Positions 55,297-64,000 of a stretch of DNA of 64,000 nt are shown piece by piece (the stretch's first letter is position 1; each line of letters begins with the position of its first letter). The notes under the pieces are model-generated. The model was given only the letters and a program-made list of their open reading frames with translations. It made no database searches and was not told the origin of the DNA. Source of the stretch: Meles meles. Its lineage: Eukaryota > Chordata > Mammalia > Carnivora > Mustelidae. Made by a program: the position numbers and the translations under genes. The stretch covers positions 24,403,501 to 24,467,500 of the forward strand of contig NC_060074.1 of assembly GCF_922984935.1 (NCBI RefSeq), in the 5' to 3' direction.

Positions 55297-55900
55297 TAAA
55301 TTCTTTTATCTTTTCTATGGCTTTAAAATTCTGAGATTTATTCCATTTTATTTTCCTATTAATTTATGTATGTCAGCTTGGCTGCCATTTGGGTCTGTGG
55401 ACTCATTTTGGAGCATCTCTCTTGTTTTGCAAAATATTCCTATGCTATTGCTTCTCTTTCAATATTATAATATTTCCCTTTCCAAAATATTTCAGCTTCT
55501 AAAAACTTATAAAAAATTTCAGGTCCCTGATGATGCTGTTTTCTATACTTAGTTCTGATACTGATTAATTTTTTAATCCTTTCTACTGTGATTTAAATGG
55601 AATTTGAGGAACATATGTTATGATTCCATTAGCTTTCTAATTTGTAGCTAAAGTATGATGGCATATTATTTCACCATATAACTAATTTACCCAGAATTTA
55701 TTATAAGTTGGTTCTACTTTCTTAGCTGTTATAAACTATTCCATGATCGACATATATGTTTAAAAAAAAATAAACCAACTGGGAACACATCTAGATCATG
55801 TCCTTCCATTAAGGGTGAAAGATATGTTGACTTTAGGCCTTTCTTTTCCACAAAAGAGGTTTTTCATTTTAACTTTCTATTAACTTAGTATGAGAATGCC
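55297..55900. other. Old, mostly unrecognised sequence
   Basis: 55650-55800 has a weak antisense L1 look (TAATTTACCCAGAATTTATTAT, GCTGTTATAAACTATTCC) but is too decayed to call. An AAAAAAAATAAA run lies at 55763-55773. Confidence 0.35.
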
Positions 55901-55904
55901 TTTA

Positions 55905-56430
55905 CAATTAATTCTCCGTATCTATCATAATTATGTTCTATAAAGTTGCTGTGAATACTGAATCAGTGGATACTGAGTTGTTGTTCCTAGGGAAAATACT
56001 GGGTTATGTTCCTGAGAGCCTCTGTCACATTTTCATCAATGATCAATATGTAACCTTATTTGTGTGTATTTATATTTAAGGAAATCATCTTATTTAATAT
56101 AGATGGTTGCTTTGTTAACATTGAACTCACTGTCAGCAGCACTATAATTCTTTCATAGTTGAAGCTTATCTAAAATTCATGTTTTATCTATAAGGCACAT
56201 TATAGCCTTCTTGCACATAGCAACACTGGCCAGTGTTTTCATCACTATGCCTGAGGCTAAAATTGAGTGATTTAAAACAGGAAATCACCAACAAAAGGCA
56301 AAACAATATAATAAGTGTGACATTATAAAGTTTATAAAAAGAATTTTTTTTACAGTATTAGAACTGAATAAGGATACAGTGTTACCTTGTTAAACTTCAG
56401 GTGGCAGTATGTGGGTAGGGTTATTTAAAA
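55905..56430. mobile_element. Possible nonautonomous DNA transposon fragment
   Basis: GAATACTGAATCAGTGGATACTGAG, CCTAGGGAAAATACTGGGTTATG, CCTGAGAGCCTCTGTCACA, GGCACATTATAGCCTTCTTGC and GAAATCACCAACAAAAGGC follow a mammalian DNA-transposon consensus I recall without a firm name. Terminal inverted repeats are not visible. Confidence 0.4.
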
Positions 56431-56844
56431 TTTTTGCTATTCTGAGAAGGTCCAAGAATAACCATGAAAACATTGAGAGTATTGATTTGAGGGCAACAAA
56501 AAATTATTAGTGAGTAGGCAAATTTGTAAATATAGAATCACTAATAATGAAGATTTTTTTCTACATATTCCATAAGGCAAATTAACTTGACAAAGCAAAA
56601 ATGAATCTCATATACCTATTTATCCCCCCCAGGAAGTAAACTACTTTGTTTCAGGGAGGTCTCAAGTTTTGTGTTGCTATATTCATCTATAATTAATTTT
56701 CTTTTTCTTGGTCAATCATAAAATGATGTGAAGTTAATACAATACTCTCTTTTCCCCATTTTTAATAAAATTACTATTTAATAATTTCTTCCTCAAAAGC
56801 ATAATTATATACAAAAGTTTTTCTGCCTATTTTTTAGTAATAAA

Positions 56845-57030
56845 ATAGTTACTATTTGATGAGTGCTTTCTACATCTCATATGTATTTAAGAGGAGAAAA
56901 TTAATTCCATTTTATAGCTGAGGAATAGATATACTGAGGAAGCTGAGGAATAGATATACTAAATAACTCATCCATGTTCACCCAGGGGTAAATGGTGAAG
57001 CAGAAGTCTTATCTGGGTAGTTTAATTCTA
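56845..57030 (-). mobile_element. MIR SINE with 25-bp tandem duplication
   Basis: Antisense MIR: GAGTGCTTTCTACATCTCATATG, CATTTTATAGCTGAGGAATAG, CATGTTCACCCAGGGGTAAATGG, AGCAGAAGTCTTATC. AGCTGAGGAATAGATATACT occurs twice, at 56916-56935 and 56941-56960, period 25. Confidence 0.75.
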
Positions 57031-57645
57031 CAATGTGTCCTTTTTAAAGTACTACCAATCTCTCTTCCTGGTGGATCCAACTGAGTTTTTACTTTCTGAA
57101 ATGTCTTTATTTTCTGCCTTTTCAGAGGAAAATTTTCTTTTCAAGATCTCCAGGTTTCTTTGTTTCCATGCTGAGCATTTTAAGGCATATATGAAAAAAA
57201 CTAAAGACTTGTCTTAAATCCCCATTAGATCACCTGTTTAGTTTTCTGTTTACTGGGTTAAGGAAGAAGAGGGAGTATGGGAGCAATATTAAAATTTTAT
57301 TTTGTGATGGATAACTGGAATAAGCCTTCATGGAGTTCTTTTTTTAATCCTCATGATAAATTTGCGAGCTTGATATTTTGATTCTCCATTTATGAAATAG
57401 GAAACAGAATAAGAAATTTTGGGAAATGTAAAATACCTTATTTCATTCAGATAATAAGTGCAGGTTTCCATTTGTATGCTGCTCCCTCTGCTTGAAAAAC
57501 GTCTGCACTTCCTCCACACTTAGCATTACTTGGCAGTGCCTATTGATATTCTGCACCATGCAGTAAAAAGGAAATATCTGGAAAAGTTAATTTGTTTAGT
57601 AACTGTTTCAAAGCCAAATTATTTTTGAGCTGGAATGGATTTTAG
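57031..57645. other. Unique sequence
   Basis: No element recognised. The 60-codon frame at 57035-57217 has no identifiable protein. Confidence 0.35.
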
Positions 57646-57649
57646 ATAT

Positions 57650-57800
57650 CAGCAGGTTCATTTCCTTTATTTTACAGATGAATAAATAGGACTGGACAGG
57701 TTAAGTGTTTTATCCAAATTCACAGAACATAGGTGTTAACAGTGCAGAACTGGAATTCAAACTTCTTTCTTCACCAGTTCATTGTTCTTTCTACTAAACT
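57650..57800 (-). mobile_element. MIR SINE fragment
   Basis: TCATTTCCTTTATTTTACAGATGAATAAATAGG, AGGTTAAGTGTTTTATCC, AATTCACAGAACATAGG, GCAGAACTGGAATTCAAAC in antisense MIR order. Confidence 0.8.
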
Positions 57801-58343
57801 CTGGTGTCATATATAAAAATTGGAGCAATTAAATTAGGAAAATCTTAAAAATCCAACCTAATGTAGGAGAATAATTAGTGAAAAAATTATACAAAATGAC
57901 CATTACTCAGATTTTCGTTCTTGTTTTACTTTTGAACTTTTAGATTTCTTTCTCCCCTCTCCCCACCCCATGCTTTCGAAATCTTACCAGAGGACAACTG
58001 GAAGTTAAAGGCAATTATGTTAGTTGACAAACAGTGATAAGGAATGAAGTGATGGGGAAGGAAAAATTTCTCAACATAGAGAATAGAAGAAAAACAGAGT
58101 TGCGTGGCAAGTTTATGGAATGGGAAATCATTCAGTTAGACTGAAATAAAAATCAGAACAAAGATAGTATCCTTGGAATTAAGATATTTATTTCCAGGCT
58201 TCAAAAACAACACTTAACCATGCTCAAAATACCAAGTTTTCTTTATCTGCATAACTACTCTACAACTGACATTTATTCCCATATAGTTTACTTTTATTAC
58301 AATAAAATTAAAATATTCATATTATATATAAAGTAAAACTTAT
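57801..58343. other. Unique sequence
   Basis: Nothing recognised. Confidence 0.35.
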
Positions 58344-58561
58344 AAGACTAGAAGCATAGGGGCGCCTGGGTGGCTCAGTGGATTAAGCCACTGCCTTCGG
58401 CTCAGGTCATGATCTCAGGGTCCTGGGATCGAGCCCCACGTCGGGCTCTCTGCTCCTCAGGGAGCCTGCTTCCTCCTCTCTCTCTGCCTGCCTCTCTGCG
58501 TAGTTGTGATTTCTCTCTGTTAAATAAATAAAATATTTTTTAAAAAAAGACTAGAAACATA
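58344..58561 (+). mobile_element. Can-SINE, young form, near full length
   Basis: Body 58359-58546. Head GGGGCGCCTGGGTGGCTCAG contains an A-box-like TGGCTCAGTGG, and GGGATCGAGCCCC supplies the B-box-like element of the tRNA-derived Pol III promoter. The tail is AAATAAATAAAATA plus A7. Flanks AAGACTAGAAGCATA and AAGACTAGAAACATA differ at one base. The best reference copy in this window for the family. Confidence 0.97.
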
Positions 58562-60232
58562 TATGAATTTATTCATATAATTAAATTAAACTGGACATGT
58601 GTTGTAAATATTACTTTGTTTAACCAAATAAAATAAAAATAGTCAGCAATAGCAGTAGGCTATAACTAATTGGATGATTGAGATTCTTCCACTAAGCACT
58701 GTCAGTTGTCTTTTTCAATATCAGAAACTTCTTACTCAAATGGACACCATGCTGGAGGATGATTGTTTTCATGAAATGAAAAAGATACAACCATCATCAT
58801 TGTGACTTTAAAGATTTTTACTAATGGTGCTGAAAGTGACAATGGTTGCTGATTAGGAAATGGGAGGGATGTTAGGTGAGGCCTGGAACTCTGAGGGTGA
58901 CCGGGCTGAGTGGCCCATAACTCCACCAGGGCAGGTAGGTAGCTGGAGTCAGCAATGCATATGAACCAAAGCTCCAAGCTTCTTGCACGTATTTTCATCC
59001 TATCAGACTTCAGTTCCAAAATAAAAAGTCAAAGATAACATTATAAAGAATTTAAAGATGACAACATAGAGGATTAACCCCAAGTATAGGACTCTCCTGA
59101 GTATGGGACTCTATGTGAATATGCTAGTTGGATGCTTGTGAATCAAGCCCTGAGTAATAGATGCTACTATTTTTGTATTCCTGTCTTCAAAAAGTCTTTA
59201 GTGATTAAGGAGGTGTACTCTAGTTAATGCACAGAGTTTCTTTCTACTCCCATTTCTTAAAAATCATCTACCACAGGGCTGGTAAACTATCCTGTTTTCT
59301 AGTTTTCACCAATAATGGGACAAGGTGTTATTTTTGAGTGGAGAAAATGAGAAAGCTAGTTATGTGTTCCTTATGGCCTCAGACTGAGTGTATTTCCAGC
59401 ACCCTTCCACTTGTCCTCTAAGATTGAGTCCTGTGAATATCCCCCCACAAGACTTATCTGTCAATAGATAGTATATACCTAGATATCTCAGAGGTAGATG
59501 TGTTAATGTTTATTAATCTATTTATTCCTTCATTCTTGAAGTATTTTTATGTATTGTAGTAAGCATTAAGGAAGAATTATAGAAAAAGGACATATTTTCT
59601 AATATAGTGATGTTGAAAAACATTAATGAATCAATTATCCAAAAAATATATACTGTAATTACACATTTCCATGAAAGAAAAAAAAAAGTGTTGCAGGTAA
59701 TGAAAAAGTAGCATGATGACTAGAATTTGGTTCGTTCTAGGACTCCGAGAAAATACTGTTTAAGTATTAAGAGGGAGGAGGCTCTGGTCAGGGAGAGTTA
59801 GGGGAAAAAAGTATTCCCAGGGGAAAAAACAAAACAAAACATCAAGTGTTAGAAGTCCTAAGATGGGGAGGAACTCAGGTTTGTTCAAGAAATAGAAAGA
59901 AAGCCAAGTTTATTTGGAGCATCATGATCAATGGGGAAAATGGTGAGAAATCACATTGGAATGCAGAGAAGCATCAGGACAGTTAGTCCATGTTATGGAA
60001 ATTCGATTCATTTGAAGTCAAATAGAGGGTCCCCAGAGGTCTTAAGCTTCAGTATCACATTTTTTGATTTTCATTTTGTGTTATTACTTTTGCTGTTTTG
60101 TGGGTTGGATAAGAGGGGGCAAAAAGGGAAGCAGGCAGACCAGTTATAAGCTAGGGTAGCAGTCCAAAATTGACTAAGTAAGAATAGTGAGAGGTGGATG
60201 GATAGATTTGATTTAGAAAGTAGAATAGGATT
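58562..60232. other. Unique sequence
   Basis: No transposon landmarks. Short frames (58732-59019 antisense; 59931-60149) lack recognisable domains. Confidence 0.4.
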
Positions 60233-60450
60233 TAGTGATGAATTTTTTTTAAGATTTTATTTATTTATTTGATGGAGAGAGAGAGCACAAGTAGGCAGAG
60301 AGGCAGGCAGAGAGAGAGGGGGAAGTAGGCTCCCTGCTGTGCAGAGAGCCTGATCTAGGGCTTGATCCCAGGACCCTGAGACCATGACCTGAGCTGAAGG
60401 CAGGGGCCTAACCCACTGAGCCACCCAGGTGCCCCTAGTTATGAATTTTT
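60233..60450 (-). mobile_element. Can-SINE with imperfect 15-bp duplication
   Basis: Body 60248-60435. Flanks TAGTGATGAATTTTT and TAGTTATGAATTTTT. Complete head complement CCACTGAGCCACCCAGGTGCCCC. Confidence 0.95.
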
Positions 60451-61005
60451 GAAAGATTTTTCTAGCTTTGTCAGCTTGGTGGATGCCATTTATTGAAATC
60501 ATGATGACTATTCAAAAAAACATTTTGAGGAAAGGCTATGAGGTAATCAATAGTTTAGATTGGGGCAAGTGCTGTTTGAAATTACTGTTGCCTGACAGTT
60601 GACTGTTAGCTTCACCTCTCTAATTTTTTGACGTCTTTTGCATCCTATAAAACTCATTGGTAGTGTTAGAATCTCCTTTGGTGCTTTCCTGATGGCGCCA
60701 TCCCGCCCAGCGCATACTGCACTTTTCCTTTCCCTGAGCACTCGTGTACACTTTTTTGACCACAGTTAAGCAATTATTTCATTATGCTTTGTACTATAGG
60801 GAGTTGCTTACGTGACTTCGTTTACTGCACACAGAGCTTTTAAGTAGGAATACGTCTTTATGTTTCCCAGTGACTTGCACTGGCTTTGCAGACGGAATTT
60901 AGCATTGCTTTTCAAATTGATTGAAATTTACATTTTGAAAACACGTTGCTTCATGGAATTCAGCATTATTGTTTCAGCAACAGGTCTATGTGTTTTTGTT
61001 TCCTC
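60451..61005. other. Unique sequence with a CpG-bearing palindrome
   Basis: GATGGCGCCATC at 60691-60702 is a perfect 12-bp palindrome followed by CCCGCCCAGCGC. These are the only clustered CpGs for kilobases outside the repeats. No gene is attached. Confidence 0.45.
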
Positions 61006-61009
61006 TTTG

Positions 61010-61206
61010 TTTGTTTATTATCTGTTTATTTATTTTTGAGAGAGAGAGGCAGCATATATGCACGGGGAGGGGGCTGCACAGAGAGAGAGGAGGAGGGAAA
61101 GCAGACTCCCTCCTGAGCAGGGAGCTCATGCGGGGATCCCAGGACCTTGAGATCAGGATCTGAGCTGAAGGCAGACACTTAACTGACTGAGCCACCCAGA
61201 CACCCC
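61010..61206 (-). mobile_element. Can-SINE, older form
   Basis: TTATTTATTTTTGAGAGAGAGAGG, AGCATATATGCACGGGGAGG, head complement TTAACTGACTGAGCCACCCAGACACCCC. Shares the TGACTGAG head of the 49005 copy. Confidence 0.9.
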
Positions 61207-61465
61207 ATTTCTTGTTTATTTTTGTTCTGTTCTTGGTGATCTCTCTGGCATAAGCATATGTGAAAACAATATCAGATTTAATAACAATTGTGTCCTATAT
61301 CCAAGTCCCTTAAGGACTAGGCTATGGGACATCTTCTTATTTTGTGATCAGATCCAAAAATTGAAAATCCACACATGGAAATTTAATTTACCACAACAAC
61401 TAAATTTATTTCAAAACTATATTTTTATAGTCTTTATTTTTGTTATGATAGAACTTCTGTCTTTT

Positions 61466-62275
61466 CCTACTGTTGTGCCCGAGTTTTCGCGCTCGAGAGA
61501 CCACCAAGGAGCCAAGCACCGATGCAATCGGTGGTTTATATATAAACACGAGGGTTTATTTGACAAGCTTAAGCCTGGGTCCAAGTATACCCGACACAGC
61601 GGAGTAGGGACTTGGACCCCGAACCGGATTACAGTCAGAGTTTTTAAAGGCAGAGTGGGGGTGGACTTGGCAGTAGATAATTGGGCCACGACTGCTGGCT
61701 CAGCAGTAAGTGAGGACAAAGGGGGTGTTCGGAAGGGCTATCAGGGTAAAAAAGACTGTCAGGATATTGGAGGCCTGGTTATTATCAAATCAAGGCCGTT
61801 TCTCCCTCTGATGAGGCACTAACATGACGACAATTGGGAGTCTCCTGGTGGAATGTCACATTTCTCCTATCAAGTGTTCTTGTTAACTTTGTTTCCATTT
61901 TCTTCCACCTCAGCCTCAGCCTCCTTCAGTTTTTATGGAGGGGAGGGTGATGTTAGGGCTTGAGGAACTGAGTTATGTGTGCCTCTGGAAATTGGGCTAT
62001 TGATAAGGTAACTTCTTTGTTGTAAATCTCAAGGGCATTTGTAAACCAAGGGAGACTCCTGCCTTGCAGGATCGTGATCTCTGCAAGTTAAATATTTGTT
62101 TTTCTTTTAGGGCAGTCAGGGATGCCTGAGGAATGTCACACATACTGCTGAGGGGAGGGGAGCGGGTGGAGAGGGGGTGCAAGGTGCCAGCTTTTGCTTT
62201 GCCAAGATGGCTGTACTTATGCTAAAGCTAAACCTGAGGTGGGATGGCCTTAATTTTCTCGGCCTCCACACCTAC
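61466..62275 (-). mobile_element. CpG-rich solo LTR of an endogenous retrovirus
   Basis: An 800-bp unit at 61471-62270 runs TGTTGTGC...CTCCACA, so in its own sense it has the TG..CA ends of an LTR. The 5-bp target duplication CCTAC flanks it (61466-61470, 62271-62275). In antisense it shows a TATA-like TTTAAAAA (61640-61648) and AATAAA (61560-61555) about 85 bp downstream. A perfect stem CACCGAT/ATCGGTG lies at 61517-61533 near the U5 end. No internal viral region is present, so it is a recombined remnant. Open frames of 153 and 100 codons on the two strands are LTR noise. Lineage is not assigned. Confidence 0.85.
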
Positions 62276-62965
62276 TTGTTTTATTTGAGCAATTATACCA
62301 ATTATCAATTGGTATTTATACCAATTAGAAAGTCACCTATATGTTAAAAACAACATTTATCATGGAAGAATGTGGCTTCATTCTCTCAAGTCTGTTTAGG
62401 AGTCTACTTTCACTGTTATATTATTTTGATCCTTACTAATGTCCACTTGATAGGTTTATAGAATTTTGCCCTCACACACTTTGAACTATACACCTGTTTA
62501 GTTCAGAGGGCAGCAAGCAAGGTCCACTGATATTAATTTCATGAAAATTCAAGTGTCTTTTATTTATAAATATAACAGAGGGTTTGATGTGGTTAATGGA
62601 AGAAGAAGAAGAAACTAAAAGTCACACTGAGGCATGATTTATGTGGTTCCGTAGCTCAGGAAAGAAAGCCAGCAGAAAGAAAAGCATGGGGGGCTGCATG
62701 TGGAGAGACATAGCCATGTTCTAGGAGAGTGTCAGTTATGCTGGAGAGGAAAGCTGGATACAATGAAGCACCTTAGTATGGTTGCCTAATGCATTTCTGC
62801 AAAATTGCAGAAATGCACTATGCAGAAATGCACTAATGTACTCCAAGATCCCTTGCCTATTAGTATGAAGATAAGGAATGAGGAAGGCAATGGACAAAGG
62901 TTAATTGCTCTCTCATGGTCATATTATTTTCATTCTTGAGCATCTAGATTTAGTTTTCTCACAGC
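62276..62965. other. Unique sequence with small palindromes
   Basis: TATACCAATTATCAATTGGTAT (62293-62315) is a near-perfect short inverted repeat, and TGCATTTCTGCAAAATTGCAGAAATGCA (62789-62816) another. Otherwise nothing recognised. Confidence 0.5.
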
Positions 62966-63206
62966 AAAGGTGATTTAAGGGGCACCTGGGTGGCTCAGTC
63001 GGTTAAACGGCTGCCTTCAGTTGAGGTCATGGTCTGGGGGTCCTGGAATAGAACCCTGCATAGGGCTCTGAGTTCAGTGTGGGGTCTGTTTCTCCCTCTT
63101 CCTCTACTCCCCACACTCATGCGTGCTCTCTCCCTCCCACCCTCCCCCACCCCACTCTCTCAAAAAAATAAATAAAATCTTAAAAAAAAAAGGAAACGTG
63201 ATTTAA
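62966..63206 (+). mobile_element. Can-SINE with older body
   Basis: Body 62979-63191, head GGGGCACCTGGGTGGCTCAGTCGG, distal C-rich CCCTCCCACCCTCCCCCACC, tail AAAAAAATAAATAAAATC plus A10. Flanks AAAGGTGATTTAA and AAACGTGATTTAA are the duplication. Confidence 0.95.
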
Positions 63207-63322
63207 AAGAATAAAATGTAAAAATAAATCCAGATGGAGAATAATATTTTTGTGTCATTCACAAAGTTAAACCATGGGAATTCATGATGTGAGCCAGACA
63301 TGGGGTATGACATAACAATATA

Positions 63323-63921
63323 ATATATGATAGTTGTCTTTCTCCGATTGACTTATTTCACTAAGCATGATACGCTCTAGTTCCATCCACGTCGTCACAA
63401 ATGGCATGATTTCATTTCTTTTGATGGCTGCATAGTATTCCATTGTGTATATATACCACATCTTCTTTATCCATTCATCTGTTGATGGACATCTAGGTTC
63501 TTTCCATAGTTTGCCTATTGTAGACATTGCTGCTATAAACATTCGGGTACACGTGCCCCTTCGGATCATTATGTTTGTATCTTTAGGGTAAATACCCAGT
63601 AGTGCAATTGCTGGGTCATAGGGTAGTTCTATTTTCAACCTTTTGAGGAACCTCCATGCTGTTTTCCAGAGTGGTTGCACCAGCTTGCATTCCCACCAAC
63701 AGTGGAGGAGGGTTCCCCTTTCTCCACATCCTCTCCAGCATCTGTCATTTCCTGACTTGTTAATTTTAGCCATTCTGACTGGTGTGAGGTGATATCTCAT
63801 TGTGGTTTTGATTTGTATTTCCCTGATGCCGAGTGACGTGGAGCACTTTTTCATGTGTCTGTTGGCCACCTGGATGTCTTCTTTGCAGAAATGTCTGTTC
63901 ATGTCCTCTGCCCATTTCTTG
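63323..63921 (-). pseudogene. L1 ORF2 C-terminus, type B, lacking its own 3' UTR
   Basis: About 200 codons open in antisense: NRHFCKEDIQVANRHMKKCS, MRYHLTPVRMAKINK, WRGCGERGTLLHCWWEC, RLKIELPYDPAIALLGIYPK, TDEWIKKMWYIYTMEYYAAI and SEISQSEKDNYH. Well kept, so fairly young. Unusually, neither a 3' UTR nor a poly(A) follows on its 3' side (left); the left flank is unique sequence. Confidence 0.9.
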
Positions 63922-64000
63922 AAAAAAAAAAAAAAAAATTGGAAGGGGAGGCGAACCATAAGAGACTATGGACTCTGAAAAACAACCTGAGGGTTTTGAA
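63922..64000 (+). mobile_element. L1 type A 3' UTR joined head-on, cut by window end
   Basis: A run of 17 A (63922-63938) is followed in plus orientation by TTGGAAGGGGAGGCGAACCA, AGAGACTATGGACTCTG and ACCTGAGGGTTTTGAA, the same UTR as at 4620-4680. Together with 63323-63921 it looks like one L1 with an inverted 5' part; the 3' end lies outside the window. Confidence 0.8.

Noticed and set aside
58359..58546. tRNA gene
   Set aside because: The tRNA-like promoter boxes belong to the SINE head; no cloverleaf or anticodon arm of a working tRNA is present.
61361..61822. 153-codon and opposing 100-codon frames as viral or cellular genes
   Set aside because: Both lie across the solo LTR, whose ends and target duplication explain the sequence; stop-poor because it is GC-richer.
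63282..63959. 225-codon frame as a functional enzyme
   Set aside because: It is the ORF2p C-terminal zone only. The endonuclease and reverse-transcriptase domains are absent, and its left end reads into unique flank.
1..64000. CRISPR array, operon or bacterial-type system
   Set aside because: Regular repeats are only microsatellites and dispersed SINEs. Composition, SINEs, L1 and MIR show vertebrate nuclear DNA.

Overview
This window looks like ordinary gene-free nuclear DNA from a carnivoran mammal. It is AT-rich and CpG-poor, with no exon-intron gene, rRNA gene or functional tRNA gene that I can support. The lineage call rests on about 22 copies of a tRNA-Lys-derived SINE of the Can-SINE (SINEC) type. 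These have a head resembling GCGCCTGGGTGGCTCAGT, a CT-rich middle and an (AAATAA)n tail. The form of their 3' half (CTACTTGTGATCTCT before the tail) suggests a caniform, probably a mustelid; that last step is inference. Every longer open reading frame I could interpret is a decayed L1 or LTR fragment.

Layout. 1-9.5 kb: old L1, L2 and MIR fragments dotted with SINEs. 9.5-15.1 kb: SINEs, a hAT-like fragment, and three L1 3' ends crowded into 1.4 kb in opposing orientations. 15.1-18.2 kb: AT-rich and mostly unique. 18.2-25.3 kb: a nested stack. An old L1M carries a nearly full-length carnivore L1 (18441-24729, minus strand, 15-bp target-site duplication). That L1 carries a SINE, a short L1 3' end, and an L1 3' end with apparent 3'-transduced flank. 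The old L1M also contains a long fold-back duplication just beyond the insertion. 25.5-31 kb: a solo LTR-like repeat, a MER2/Tigger-like DNA transposon, MIR and L2, and a tiny L1 that carried about 165 bp of foreign 3' flank. 31-39 kb: mostly unique sequence with an old L1, a SINE and an LTR-like repeat. 39-43.7 kb: two diverged copies of one repeat with a twin-primed (5'-inverted) L1 between them. 43.7-52 kb: the most repeat-poor part. 52-55.3 kb: a 5'-truncated L1 with a nested SINE. 55.3-64 kb: mixed old repeats, a CpG-rich solo LTR with a 5-bp target duplication (61471-62270), SINEs, and an inverted L1 junction cut by the window edge.

How the parts relate. L1 supplies the reverse transcriptase that also moves the SINEs. 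Most young copies show this through poly(A) tails and 14-18 bp target-site duplications. The insertion order can be read from nesting: L1M, then the near-full-length L1, then the L1 and SINE pieces inside it. I did not find a new defence, metabolic or regulatory system. What is worth a second look is structural: two candidate L1 3' transductions, one clear and one likely twin-priming event, a chimeric L1 3' UTR type, three sets of inverted repeats, and the well-preserved solo LTR. Repeat family names are from memory of consensus features; no database was searched, and element ends are good to about 5-20 bases unless a target-site duplication is given.
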